Origin: Epithemia pelagica
Lineage: Eukaryota > Bacillariophyta > Bacillariophyceae > Surirellales > Surirellaceae
Assembly (NCBI GenBank): GCA_946965045.2
Contig: OX337232.1
Location: 2,728,001-2,792,000 of the forward strand
Length of the DNA stretch: 64,000 nucleotides
Direction of reading: 5' to 3'
Below the pieces are notes generated by a model. It worked only from the letters and a program-made list of their open reading frames with translations, was not told the origin of the DNA and ran no database searches. The position numbers and the translations under genes are program-made. Positions 1 to 9,585 of the stretch are shown one piece after another. Each line of letters opens with the position of its first letter. Positions within the stretch are counted from its first letter, which is position 1.

Positions 1-1
1 C

Positions 2-664
2 TCAGCGGACTATACATGGAAAGAAGCATACAAACGTGCACTACATCGGTCTCCGACCGCTACCCCATTGGAGCTCCTGCGTGCATTACACAAAAGCCTG
101 ATACCTCCAGAAAAACAAAAAGAGGCAGAGATTTTGTTGTCTGATTGCCTTCGGGATGCTCTAGTTGCTGGATCCCAGCAATGCAATGGATACAACACAA
201 CAAGACAGCAGGATGAAAGCCACCAGCAGGTAAGTATTGCTGAAACAGCAACAGTGGCTGAGATGAACATTGTGACCCCAGAACAAAACAACAAGAGGAA
301 GAGAACTGATGGAGAGGACGAGGAGGCAAGGAAGCAACAACGGAATTGGATGAGGGAGAAGAGGAGAGCTGGGCCAGAACAAGAACAAGAATCATTGTCA
401 AATGCCAGACAGGAAGTGGCTGATGCAACAGGTGACAACAAAGAAGTGATACTGAAGTTGAAAGAGGTGGTTGCTCGGTACAGAGGTCGGAACACAGGAT
501 TTGTCCCACGAGATTTTCAATGGCTACGACGCTTAAGGACAAGTTTGGGGAACGTGGAAAAATGCATTGCCAACTGTCATGGTGGAGATGAAGAAGCCTT
601 TCTGAGAGCATTGCCTAAAGTCAACAAATTGTCCTACAGGTGCTTCTGTGCTACAAGAAAATAA
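2..664 (+). CDS. C-terminal part of an unrecognised protein, cut by the window edge
   Basis: The frame is open from base 2 and has no ATG near its beginning, so this is the 3' part of a longer gene. It ends at TAA 662-664. About 220 residues are visible. There is a highly charged central stretch (runs of Lys/Arg and Glu/Gln, including NNKRKRTDGEDEEARKQQRN), probably disordered and possibly nuclear. A more ordered C-terminal part follows with regularly spaced Lys/Arg and three Cys near the end. I recognise no catalytic motif. Because it lies next to a retroelement it may belong to another mobile element, but that is inference from position only. Confidence 0.4.
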   Translation, partial: SADYTWKEAYKRALHRSPTATPLELLRALHKSLIPPEKQKEAEILLSDCLRDALVAGSQQCNGYNTTRQQDESHQQVSIAETATVAEMNIVTPEQNNKRKRTDGEDEEARKQQRNWMREKRRAGPEQEQESLSNARQEVADATGDNKEVILKLKEVVARYRGRNTGFVPRDFQWLRRLRTSLGNVEKCIANCHGGDEEAFLRALPKVNKLSYRCFCATRK

Positions 665-1270
665 AATGATCCAACAATGCAAAGGCTGGAAGCCTTCGAC
701 TGCCAATAGTCAAAAGGAATGGGCCCCCTTTGAAATGTGGCAGTCAAGGTGGGTGGTGGTGGGCCAGCTTCTTAATATTATACATAGTGAGTGAGTAGTA
801 TCCTTTCATCTTGCCACCATTGTGGTTTTCCTCTTAGAGAGGCAACTCGTCTCAAAACTTGTATTCGTGACTCGTCCATTGGAGTCCTGACCATTGATAG
901 CAGCGAATCAATGGCCGCGAGCATCAGGAGCCATCCAATGTTGTACAAAATGACCTTATAGTAAATCTTCTTTATGCGGTGTCAAGCAAGTGGGGGGGAA
1001 TGAAAATACAAACCACGTGTTTTTCATCGTTTTGGTCGCCTTTACAGTGACAAAATTTTGACACACCCTTCGAGGGCGAAATCAATACTTGTGATCTCTA
1101 GGAATTACGAGGAATTAGGGGGAATGAGGAATCCACAGTGCCACGTGCGACGAGAAATGACTGGAGGAGGAACAGCCAGATGGCGGAAGATTCATGTCTC
1201 AGTGTCAAGAACGCGAACCGTGAATGGAACGTGGCGACACGAATGGCGGGATCCATATAGGGGTACCGCA
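665..1270. other. Non-coding stretch, probably including the 3' LTR of the gypsy element
   Basis: No convincing gene is seen. The plus-strand frame at 1058-1531 overlaps the retroelement tail and looks like a chance ORF. Reading the minus strand, a purine-rich tract is followed at 1270 by TGCGG, which fits the start of a 3' LTR running leftwards. The outer end of that LTR cannot be set, because no second LTR is present in the window for comparison. Confidence 0.35.
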
Positions 1271-1290
1271 CCCTACCTCTCCCTGGTCGG
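1271..1290 (-). other. Candidate polypurine tract of the gypsy element
   Basis: On the minus strand this reads as a purine-rich run (AGGGAGAGGTAGGG) about 60 bases after the pol stop codon. It is directly followed by TG, the expected relation between a plus-strand priming tract and a 3' LTR. There is no second LTR to confirm it. Confidence 0.3.
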
Positions 1291-1350
1291 ACCTAGGGAG
1301 TTCGAGCGGGTCAAGAATGGGAAAGCTTGGAGACCAGCATTAAAACCCAT

Positions 1351-4300
1351 TTATTCACGAAATGGAACAAGGCGACGAATGTTAATTCGTTCAGTGACGT
1401 GGGGACCACGTTGGATAGTCACAGTGCCATTGGAATGGACTTGTGTAATCCGAAAGGGATTGGGGCTTGTGCGGAGCTCAAGCTTGTCCGGATTCGTGGC
1501 GCGAAGGAGCACACGATCATTGACAGCGTAGTCATGAAAGACACGAGAACGATTTGCGAGACGAGCGCGTTCATCGACAATCTGTTGTCGTTTCAGACGG
1601 ACTGTTTCCATGTCCGCAATAATAGGTATGTCGAACAGCATGTCGCGATGGAACGCAAGGCTGCCGCCGGGAGAATATTTCAAGGCGCCGTGAATGGCAG
1701 TGCGAGTGAAATACGCAGCGGTCTGCAGAGCAGTATCCACGGCAAGTGCAGCATTGTGCGCATCTTGTGGTGGTTCATAGTTGGTGATCACACGAAGAGT
1801 GTTGCCAACAGTCAAATGTAATCGCTCGCAAAGAGCATTTGATTGAGGATTCTTGGCCGTCAACGGCACTGGCTTAATGCCATGGTTTCGAAGCACTTGC
1901 GTGAACGCATGTCCGATAAATTCACCGCCTTGATCAAAAAGGCAACGAACGGGACGTGGATAGCGTGAGAGCCACGCGTTTTCCAATTGAAGACCCACGT
2001 GACGTGCCGTCTTGTCATGGATGCGAATGAGTTCGCAGAAGTTAGTGACATTATCGATAATAGTCAAGGCTTGAAATGTTAATTTCTGCCCATGAACGGT
2101 AATGTTCCACGGTCCAATGAGGTCGACAGAGATGTCAGCCCATGGATTGCCTCGGACCTTGCGAGGAGGGAGTTCACCGTAATGGCGATGTATGACTTTA
2201 GAGCGTTGGCATGTAGCACAACTAGCCACAGCTTGTTCACAATACAAACCCAAATTAGGATGACTCATGTGCATAAAGATCGTCTCACGAAGACATGTAG
2301 ACCCCAAGTGATTGAGGGACAGGTGATACCAATTGACGGTATGGGCCAAGAGGCTGTCTGGGATACGAATACGCCATACGGCATTAGGATTCTGACGATA
2401 ACAAATCAAGTTGTATTGTGGGTTTTCCGTAGGGAAGGGTTGGAGATGGAATCTCTGTGGTTGTTCGGTCAACTTGGCCACAAGAGCGGCATCGTTCTGT
2501 TGGTGTTGATGGATCGTCGCGTAATCGAAGGGCAATGGTTGATTTGCGTTGATGGGAGGATGATTGAGGTAGACATCGATCAAATCCTCATCCATGAAGA
2601 TGGGAGATTTGAAAGCGTCGGGATCACGCGAGTGATGAGAGCGGGGGTCATCATTAGGGCCATGAGGCACTTGCAACACTGAGTGTTGTCCGCTATGATC
2701 ATAGAGCGATCGTGGATGCGGCGAGGTATCCGTAGAGGAGGTCGACGACGGAGAGACACGCTTCTCCTCCTCTTCAGAGAGAGGGAGACGCGACAAGGCG
2801 TCGGCGATGACATTGTCCTGGCCAGGGACATAGTGAAAGATAGGGTGATACTCCTCGAGGAACAACCGCCAACGGAGGATTCGTTGCGAGTTGAGAGTAG
2901 CGTAGGTAAAATTTTTATGGTCCGTATGGACGTGCAGTTCGGCGCAGCCGAGAAGCATGGAGCGGAACTCCTTAAGGGTTTCGACAATGGAGAGTAACTC
3001 CTTTTCCATAGTAGTGTAGTTGCGTTGAGCAGGGTTTAACTTGCAAGAGTAATAAGCGACGGGAACGTCTTGTTGCATGATTACAGCACCAAGCTGGTAA
3101 TCAGAGGCGTCCACATAGACATGGAAGGGAAGGTTATGGTCGGGATACCGAAGGAAGGCATCATGTGCGAGCATGGACTTGGCTGGTTTGAAAGCACGTT
3201 GACATTGCGGGGACCAAACGAGGGTTTTGTTACCCGTAATGGATGTGAGGGGAGCAAGAATATGAGATCGTTGCGGATACATGTGGCGATAGAAATTGAT
3301 CATGCCAATGAAGGAACGAAGTTCTTTCATGGTTTTTGGCGGAGCCAATGCCAGGATGGCTGAGATCTTCTTTTTCCAGGGTTTTATCCCAGTGGGCGTA
3401 AGCCAATGGCCGAGCCATTCCGTTTCTTTAACGGCCCATTCACATTTGGAAGGGTTGATGGAGAAGTTCTTGTCTTGAAGACGTTGGAGAACTTTAGACA
3501 GGATGTCCACATGTTCTTCCCAAGAATTGGAGAAGATGCCAATGTCGTCGATATAGACTTCGACATGGTCGCTAAAGTCCTTGAGGACTTCTTCCATGAT
3601 CTCTTGACAGAAGTCAGGAGACTGTTTGACACCCATCGGCAAACGACGGTAACGAAATTTGCCAAAAGGCGTGGTAATGACGCAAAGATTGCTTGACTCT
3701 TCATCGAGCTTGAACGTATAGAAACACATAGAAATGTCAAGTTTTGTAAAATACTTGTAGCCTTTCCGTTTGCGAAGCATATCCTCGATATGAGGGAACG
3801 GATAGACCCGACGATAAAGTTGGGCGTTCAGAGAACGAAAGTCCAAAATCATTCGGATTCGACCATCCTTTTTGGGAATGGCGAAGTGAGGAGCAGCCCA
3901 TTCGGTAGAACCGACGCGCTCAAGGATGCCGATGTCGACGAAGCGCCACAGCTCCTTCGTGAAGGTATCATGTATATTGCAGGGCACTGAAAAGTGACGA
4001 TGATGGACAGGCTGGGCATCAGGCTTGAGATGGAGATGGAGCGTTCGGTCCGGATATTCACGGAGCTTGCCATCGAAGATTTTGCCACAGTCTTGCCAAA
4101 TAGCAAGAAGATCTTGCTTTTGGGCATCGGTAAGATGATGCTGTTTGTCAATCAGATCTTGTAGATCCGTAGGAACGTAGTTCGAATCCAAGAGGAACTG
4201 GTCACCAATAATGGGATCGTCGGCAAAGATGTTGATGAAATGAGACATGAATGTCTGGTCTGTGGCGAATGAATTGCGGTGGCGCATAGCGACATCAACT

Positions 4301-4986
4301 GAGTCCCAAGTTGTGAGACCAGTGTTGAAATTGAGCACAATACCCAAGCGACGCAAGAGATCGCGGCCAATAATGATGTCATAACGACAATTGGGGGCAT
4401 CAAAAATGTCGGCCCAAAGGGGGTATGAAATGTGTTTGGTCCGAGAAAACTCGGGGAGAACCAAATCTTCGAGAAGAATCTCGGAGACGTGGTCGCGCGT
4501 ACCCATGGTGGTATTGACAGACCGATTGGTTACACGTGGATGCATGCCGGGCTGAAGACAGCGCGCGTGCAGGATCGTCTTGTCGGCGCCTGAATCGAGC
4601 AGGGCACGCAACGGGACGGTGTTCTCGACTCCACCAATGGACCGAGCCATCAAAATGGTGAGGGGAACAGACGGAGGCTCAGAGGGAGCGACCGAAAGGG
4701 GACTAGATAAACTAGGAGCGTCAGAGACAGAACTAGATGAGTAAACATCTTCATAGTGATCTAGGTTAGATAAAAAACCATTATTGGGATCAACAATGTC
4801 AGCGATGACAGCATCCGTAGGATTGGGACAGTTTTTAGGACAAGGGGAAGCGACAGTATTCGTCGTTGCCTCCAGGGGAGGACAAGTCGTAGATGTGGGC
4901 GATGTCCATGTTACGCCAGTAGATCTTGAACAATTGTTCGCGGACCTCGAGAATTGGGGCCTGAGGATGGCATTCTCGGCCGGCAT
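1351..4986 (-). CDS. Gypsy-type polyprotein: protease, reverse transcriptase, RNase H, integrase
   Basis: The single frame has 1211 codons from ATG 4986 and continues open upstream to about 5084, so the natural protein was longer. Aspartic protease: LLDSGADKT near residue 130. RT: LDFRSLN, LDIS and the YIDD active site near residue 475. RNase H: VYVDASDYQLGAV near 620 and a TMEKELLS motif. Integrase: HHCC zinc finger about 890-925, then a DD35E triad (VDLIGPW near 954, FDQGGEF near 1015, ALCERL near 1051, with 35 residues between the second Asp and the Glu). The C-terminal tail suits a gypsy integrase. No internal stop is seen, so the enzyme could be functional, but no gag is present. Confidence 0.9.
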   Translation of the reverse strand: MPAENAILRPQFSRSANNCSRSTGVTWTSPTSTTCPPLEATTNTVASPCPKNCPNPTDAVIADIVDPNNGFLSNLDHYEDVYSSSSVSDAPSLSSPLSVAPSEPPSVPLTILMARSIGGVENTVPLRALLDSGADKTILHARCLQPGMHPRVTNRSVNTTMGTRDHVSEILLEDLVLPEFSRTKHISYPLWADIFDAPNCRYDIIIGRDLLRRLGIVLNFNTGLTTWDSVDVAMRHRNSFATDQTFMSHFINIFADDPIIGDQFLLDSNYVPTDLQDLIDKQHHLTDAQKQDLLAIWQDCGKIFDGKLREYPDRTLHLHLKPDAQPVHHRHFSVPCNIHDTFTKELWRFVDIGILERVGSTEWAAPHFAIPKKDGRIRMILDFRSLNAQLYRRVYPFPHIEDMLRKRKGYKYFTKLDISMCFYTFKLDEESSNLCVITTPFGKFRYRRLPMGVKQSPDFCQEIMEEVLKDFSDHVEVYIDDIGIFSNSWEEHVDILSKVLQRLQDKNFSINPSKCEWAVKETEWLGHWLTPTGIKPWKKKISAILALAPPKTMKELRSFIGMINFYRHMYPQRSHILAPLTSITGNKTLVWSPQCQRAFKPAKSMLAHDAFLRYPDHNLPFHVYVDASDYQLGAVIMQQDVPVAYYSCKLNPAQRNYTTMEKELLSIVETLKEFRSMLLGCAELHVHTDHKNFTYATLNSQRILRWRLFLEEYHPIFHYVPGQDNVIADALSRLPLSEEEEKRVSPSSTSSTDTSPHPRSLYDHSGQHSVLQVPHGPNDDPRSHHSRDPDAFKSPIFMDEDLIDVYLNHPPINANQPLPFDYATIHQHQQNDAALVAKLTEQPQRFHLQPFPTENPQYNLICYRQNPNAVWRIRIPDSLLAHTVNWYHLSLNHLGSTCLRETIFMHMSHPNLGLYCEQAVASCATCQRSKVIHRHYGELPPRKVRGNPWADISVDLIGPWNITVHGQKLTFQALTIIDNVTNFCELIRIHDKTARHVGLQLENAWLSRYPRPVRCLFDQGGEFIGHAFTQVLRNHGIKPVPLTAKNPQSNALCERLHLTVGNTLRVITNYEPPQDAHNAALAVDTALQTAAYFTRTAIHGALKYSPGGSLAFHRDMLFDIPIIADMETVRLKRQQIVDERARLANRSRVFHDYAVNDRVLLRATNPDKLELRTSPNPFRITQVHSNGTVTIQRGPHVTERINIRRLVPFRE

Positions 4987-5084
4987 AGCCGGTGGAGGGC
5001 CAGTCTGGATGTGACATTGCTGAGCAAAAAGAACATCAAGATGATGAGAGATATCCGGAGAGGATGAAGTAAAAAAGGAAGAAG

Positions 5085-5398
5085 TGCGGGCCGGCCGGAT
5101 TTGGTTTTGAAAATGTGCCTAAACGCCGTCCTTACGCATTCGCAAAACAAATCCAAAAGACCGCACCTGTCCCCCATCCTGACCCCCATCCTCCCCCACT
5201 CTTCACTTAGAAAAATTGTATACTAAAACAATTGGGTACTAAGGAAGCGACCTTTTATGCAAGAATACCGTTAGAGTCGAACGCCCGCCCATCATGTCGA
5301 ACGCCCGCCCAACATATTCGAAACTGTAGGCTGGCCTCTACACTAGCATAAGTAAAACACTATCCCTAATGAATTTTCCGGATTTGTTCGAACCAATC
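5085..5398 (+). repeat. Left terminal inverted repeat of the MULE (pair A)
   Basis: Read against the reverse complement of 17590-17930, the match is nearly continuous with small indels, from GTGCGGG at 5085 to the TTCGAA-centred near-palindrome at 5378-5401. Shared landmarks are AACGCCGTCCTTACGCATTC, CCCCATCC, GGGTACTAAGGAAGCG, ACGCCCGCCC and CTACACTAGCATAAGTAAAA. Within it a GTCGAACGCCCGCCCA unit is tandemly repeated. Confidence 0.85.
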
Positions 5399-5555
5399 CG
5401 GGCAAGGATGTAAGTGCTGACAAGTCAGTTTTTTTTACGTCTGACGAATTGACGGAAAGCGTCACAAGTCACGTCAGCCTATTGGGCCGTGACCAATTTG
5501 GTGACCAATTTAAAAAAATTCTTTTTTCTTCCCCGGGCTTCGTTGGTGCAATTCC
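5399..5555. other. Spacer between left TIR and BED ORF
   Basis: AT-rich tracts alternate with several GTCACGTCA and GTGACCAAT motifs around 5455-5505. This may be the promoter of the following ORF; no other feature is seen. Confidence 0.3.
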
Positions 5556-6251
5556 ATGCGACGAGAAACGTACAAAAATGAGAAAAAAACAAGAAGCATG
5601 GAGGTAGACGATGAACCACAACCACCTGTGTCATCCGGGGATGAAGACGAGGAGTACGACCCTGAAGGTGAAGGTGACTCTTCTAATGAATGTGATAACG
5701 AAGAAGAAGAGGATGCAGCAGCAGAAACAACAGCGCATGCAGAACAAGCACCAGATAGAACGAAGAAAAATCAAGGGCAACGCTCATCGTATGCAGCAAA
5801 CCGTGACCTCTACAGGCACTTCAAAGAGATTGGACGACGAAGTGGTAACATGTATGTCATTTGTCTTCACTGCGAGAGAGACTACCAGCAAAAAATGGAC
5901 AAACACAAGACTCATCAAGTTTGGTATGCACCCAAACAACCCAAGCAGCACCGTAAACGTCCTGACAATTGTAAGAAACACCTGAGTAAATGCCAGGCAT
6001 GTGCTCACTTCATGAAGAACAATGGCAATGGAAGCACATTGACACGGGAAGCAACGCCAAGGAATAACATTGCCACAACAACAAACAAGCTAGACCACTC
6101 CCGAGTCCCCCGACTATTATGGGAGCGTTCAAGTACCATTAGGAGATGGAGAGTCAACATCAGATATAGAGATTACTCTTCATTAGATGTAAGCATCTGT
6201 AGCTTAGTAAATGTGTGTTATTGCGGAGTACCTAATGCGTCACCCATTTGA
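5556..6251 (+). CDS. BED-type zinc-finger protein inside the transposon
   Basis: 231 residues from ATG 5556. Residues about 5-85 are acidic and low-complexity (runs of Glu/Asp), probably disordered. Residues about 88-150 look like a BED finger: an aromatic/LYRHF start, C103-x2-C106, a basic spacer, then C139, H142 and C146 (KKHLSKC). BED fingers usually occur at the N terminus of hAT-type transposases or in DNA-binding host proteins (established knowledge). No hAT catalytic or dimerisation domain follows; the C-terminal third is unrelated and could be frameshifted sequence. It is either an accessory DNA-binding protein of the MULE or a hAT remnant. Confidence 0.55.
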   Translation: MRRETYKNEKKTRSMEVDDEPQPPVSSGDEDEEYDPEGEGDSSNECDNEEEEDAAAETTAHAEQAPDRTKKNQGQRSSYAANRDLYRHFKEIGRRSGNMYVICLHCERDYQQKMDKHKTHQVWYAPKQPKQHRKRPDNCKKHLSKCQACAHFMKNNGNGSTLTREATPRNNIATTTNKLDHSRVPRLLWERSSTIRRWRVNIRYRDYSSLDVSICSLVNVCYCGVPNASPI

Positions 6252-6334
6252 CTAATTGGATTAAAAGAAGTCACCCTTTGGTCAAAATCTGGTCACGTCA
6301 AGTCAGTAAGGGGGTCCGTGACGTGACCTACTTA

Positions 6335-6424
6335 GGCCAATCCTTTAGCTCGCAAAACCAAATCAAAATTTAGTGCACGTCATCATTTTGCGTCACGTTG
6401 ACGTCATATATCCAGGTAAAGGGT
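6335..6424 (+). repeat. Inverted repeat, left member of pair B
   Basis: The sequence begins GGCCAATCCTTTAGCTCGC and matches the reverse complement of 18010-18100 over about 90 bp with few changes. The first ~30 bases also resemble the outer end of the pair A right TIR (17931-17960). This marks it as a terminus of the same transposon family. It contains a TGACGTCA palindrome (6399-6406) and lies about 200 bp upstream of the transposase ATG, so it may also serve as its promoter. Confidence 0.75.
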
Positions 6425-6618
6425 ATGATTCAAGAGGTGTATATTTTCTGTCCTTTGCTCCTCCGCAATTTTTCTCATTTCCTTTTTTTCCTCGAAAGCG
6501 CCAGCCATGCCAAAACGCCAGCCCCACACCATTTCAAATCCAAACGCCAGCCATGCCATTTATTTCCATTTGAAATAGTCTTTGATGGTCAACCACTCAC
6601 TTTTTGAATAGTACGACC

Positions 6619-9582
6619 ATGACACAAACAGATTCCAGTCCAACCCATACCAATACCTTGGAGACGTCCTCCAATCCCAGTAATGCGTCCTGGAAAGCCA
6701 CTCTCACCTTTTCTCGTGTGGAAGGAATCTCTGGCTCTATAGAGCTATTCCAATTCACAAACAAACAGGAGTTTAGGCGATGCACACCAGCTTCGATTCC
6801 CAAAGTTGTGTTTGACAGAACACATTATTCAAATACAGAAGAAGGTTTGCAGCTACTGATTAAAGATCTGAAAAAGGCTGCTCTTCGAGAAGCAACCAAT
6901 TTAGTGTCCCGTGGTGCTCGAGGCATGGAATTGCGATGCCACCGATGTCGACTCTATGCCAGTGCCAAGAAACAGTCCCTTGTAAACAATCCAGCACAAA
7001 CACAGCAAACAAATACAAAGAATTTTGACAACCGAGGAATCAAGCTTGGGATCCGTTCACACACTTACCACAGAGACAAAATAAATAACCGGGTTGGTGG
7101 GAGAACGTTATCTCGAAGTACAACAACAGGTCTGCCCACTACAAAAGAGTCTCTATGCTCAGTTTGCCTTAGGTTGGGGATAAAGGAGGGCGAGAATGGG
7201 TATATATATCTCAAACAAGCTTGTGGTGACAATATCCACGTCAATCATCCAAAACCACTCCCAAATGAGCTGTCACACCAAACGCGTCACCTCTGTCCAG
7301 CAGCACTGAAACTGATTCAGAGTGGTGGCAATGCTTCTGTTGGATCAACGTCAATGAGAAGTCTTGTCCTTGAACACCAGAACGAGTTGGTGTCGAAAGG
7401 TTCTGTTCGCCGCATACAAATGGTCCAGGATGATTCAGAGGGTGATGGAGAAAACTCCACAACAGCAGCCAAAATGGTAAAATGGTTGAGGTGCAAAGCT
7501 GCTGATCCAGCTGTCAATTTACACTATTGTTTCCTTACATGCAAGAAGAATAGTGGTACATTCCACAAACATTCTAAGGGTCGTGTTCCCAAAGGGGGTC
7601 GAATTTCACTGTCTCAAGTTGAAGAGGCCATGACTCTTCCTCATATCCAGCTCGAGTATGTCACAAGAAAAGGAAATGAAGAAGAAGTCAACGCACCCAT
7701 GGACGCAACTCCATATCAAGACAGAGACCTTATTACTAGTTCGAATCATTGTCTTGGGAATGACGGCCAGGTTTTACTTGGTGCTGCATGGGTCGACGAT
7801 GCGAGTTATCAACAATTCCTTCGCTACCCCGAAGTGTTGTTTATTGATTCGACGCATAAAACCAACAATGAAGCAAGGCCACTACTGCTTATCTGTGGTA
7901 GAGACCAAAATGGCAAAGCTTTTGTTGTGGCTAGGATCTTCATGCCGAATGAAACTATCGCATTTTACAGATGGGTCTTTCTTAAATGCCTCCCTGCATT
8001 ATAAGGTGAGCAGCATCTCTCCAGGGTTTGTTTACTCATCACTGATGGAGACTCTCAGGAATACGATGCTGCAGAAGAAGCTTGTCTGTTGTATTTCAAA
8101 AATGCCAAGAGAGCCCGGTGTATGTTCCATTTAGTTGAAAAATCGATTCAGAGGACTGTTCCAGTCAATCTATTTGACTCGCCTGTCAAAAAGCTATACC
8201 TAAAAAAGGTGAAGAGATTGGTTTACTCCTGGGCTAATGGAACTTCCTGCTCTTGTGAGAGTCAATATCTCTTTTCAAAGTCACTGCTTCTCCATGAATT
8301 GCAAGTCAATCAGCAGGTCAGATCTGCCCTAGACTCATCAGCAATTGATTTCATATTGACCTGGTTAAATTCGAAACTCTTCCCACATGAAAACACGTAT
8401 GTGTTCTGGAAGAAGACATACATCAGATGTCTTGACGAATACATGAATAATTCAGCAGAAGCCATGAACAAATCTTGCAAGAAATCTGACATTTCTGCTA
8501 AGCCCAACATGTCCATGGACAAAGCAGCCAACGCAATGTTGACATACACACAACTTCAAACCCGTGTCTGTCGAAGTACAGAGGCCAAAAATCTGTTGTC
8601 TACACCTCTTTTTGTGGACCCAACAGTCCACAATATACATGTTTTGGAAAAACTTTCCCAATATGGGCAACATCTTGTTCTCAATCAGTTTGTGGAGCGC
8701 AATAACTACACAGTTATGTGTACTTCTCAAAATACATGGCATGTTTTTCGAGACAATATTGATCTGTCACCACATTCTGTCCTTGATATTCCAAGATTTT
8801 GGAATGTATGGAAGGTGCAAAAAGACAGCAATGGTGTGTTTGTTTGCCAATGTGGCTATAAGCATAGATATGGCATTCCTTGTCGACACTTGTTCTCCAT
8901 TGAACCTTGTTACGATCTTTACGACATTGATGTTCGATGGCACACTGATTTTGGACACTTTGCCTATCATCCTCAAGCTGGACTTGAGAAACAGTTGACT
9001 ACTACTGCAGGTTTGGAGGAGAAAAACTTTGGTATTCGGTGCAAAAAAGCAGATGTCCCCACCTCAAGACAATTCCCCTATGTAGTGAGTGGAAAGGGTG
9101 TTCGAATTCCCCAATTTCTTCAATTCTTGAACAGCCCGCACGTTCTGTGTACAAACTACAAGGTCGAAGAATATCCTTCTCTTGCAGAATCTAATGTTGC
9201 ATTTACACAAGAGTCAACAGCTCATGAAGATACTCTCTTCTCATTGGAGTGTGGGGCCATGCCCAGGGACAACATGGATCCTACCGACATGCTGATTGAT
9301 GAAGATCCACAGCCAGCATTCAGCATCCCGACAGGCACTTCCATAACTCAGGCACAACTCTTTACATTCTTCAAAGACATGCTCCCACTGTTCAATTGTC
9401 CATCATCTAGGCATAGACTCCTAGAATCACTTTCAGCCAACAGGACTGAACGGGAGATACAACTGAAGTCCAAAAAAAGAAATGTTGCGTCAGAAGGAAG
9501 CGATACCACATTGGTTTCAAGTAATGTTCCTTTTGATACGGCTCGAGAGTCTTATCAAAACACTTACCACTTTAAAAGATGA
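6619..9582 (+). pseudogene. MULE transposase with one in-frame TAA stop
   Basis: ATG 6619 opens one frame of 987 codons, interrupted only by TAA at 8002-8004 (codon 462). Both halves share the frame. Catalytic residues fit a MULE DDE enzyme: D410 (FIDSTHK), D476 (ITDGDSQEYDA), then a CMFHL motif and E614 (SAEAMNKSC). A SWIM finger, C743-x-C745-x9-C755-x-H757, follows. The stop lies between the first and second Asp, so the product ending there cannot be catalytic. It may be a recent nonsense mutation, a readthrough codon or a sequence error. The last coding base is 3 bp from the stop of the convergent ORF at 9586. An upstream in-frame TTG (6604) is not used here as the start. Confidence 0.85.
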
Positions 9583-9585
9583 TAT

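Larger units (their letters stand above)
1271..5084 (-). mobile_element. Ty3/gypsy-type LTR retroelement, 5'-truncated
   Basis: The element lies on the minus strand with protease, RT, RNase H and integrase in the Ty3/gypsy order (integrase last). The coding frame is intact. Gag, primer binding site and 5' LTR are absent. The pol frame stays open upstream of its ATG to about 5084, where the sequence changes abruptly into the inverted repeat of the neighbouring DNA transposon. A second piece of the same family is at 54609-55339. Confidence 0.85.

Noticed and set aside
1058-1531. Plus-strand ORF of 157 codons
   Set aside because: It overlaps the retroelement tail antisense, has biased composition and shows no motif.
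8005-8025. A short GTGAG..CAG intron explaining the transposase stop
   Set aside because: It begins after the TAA, is only about 19 bp long, and its removal would shift the frame that is already continuous.
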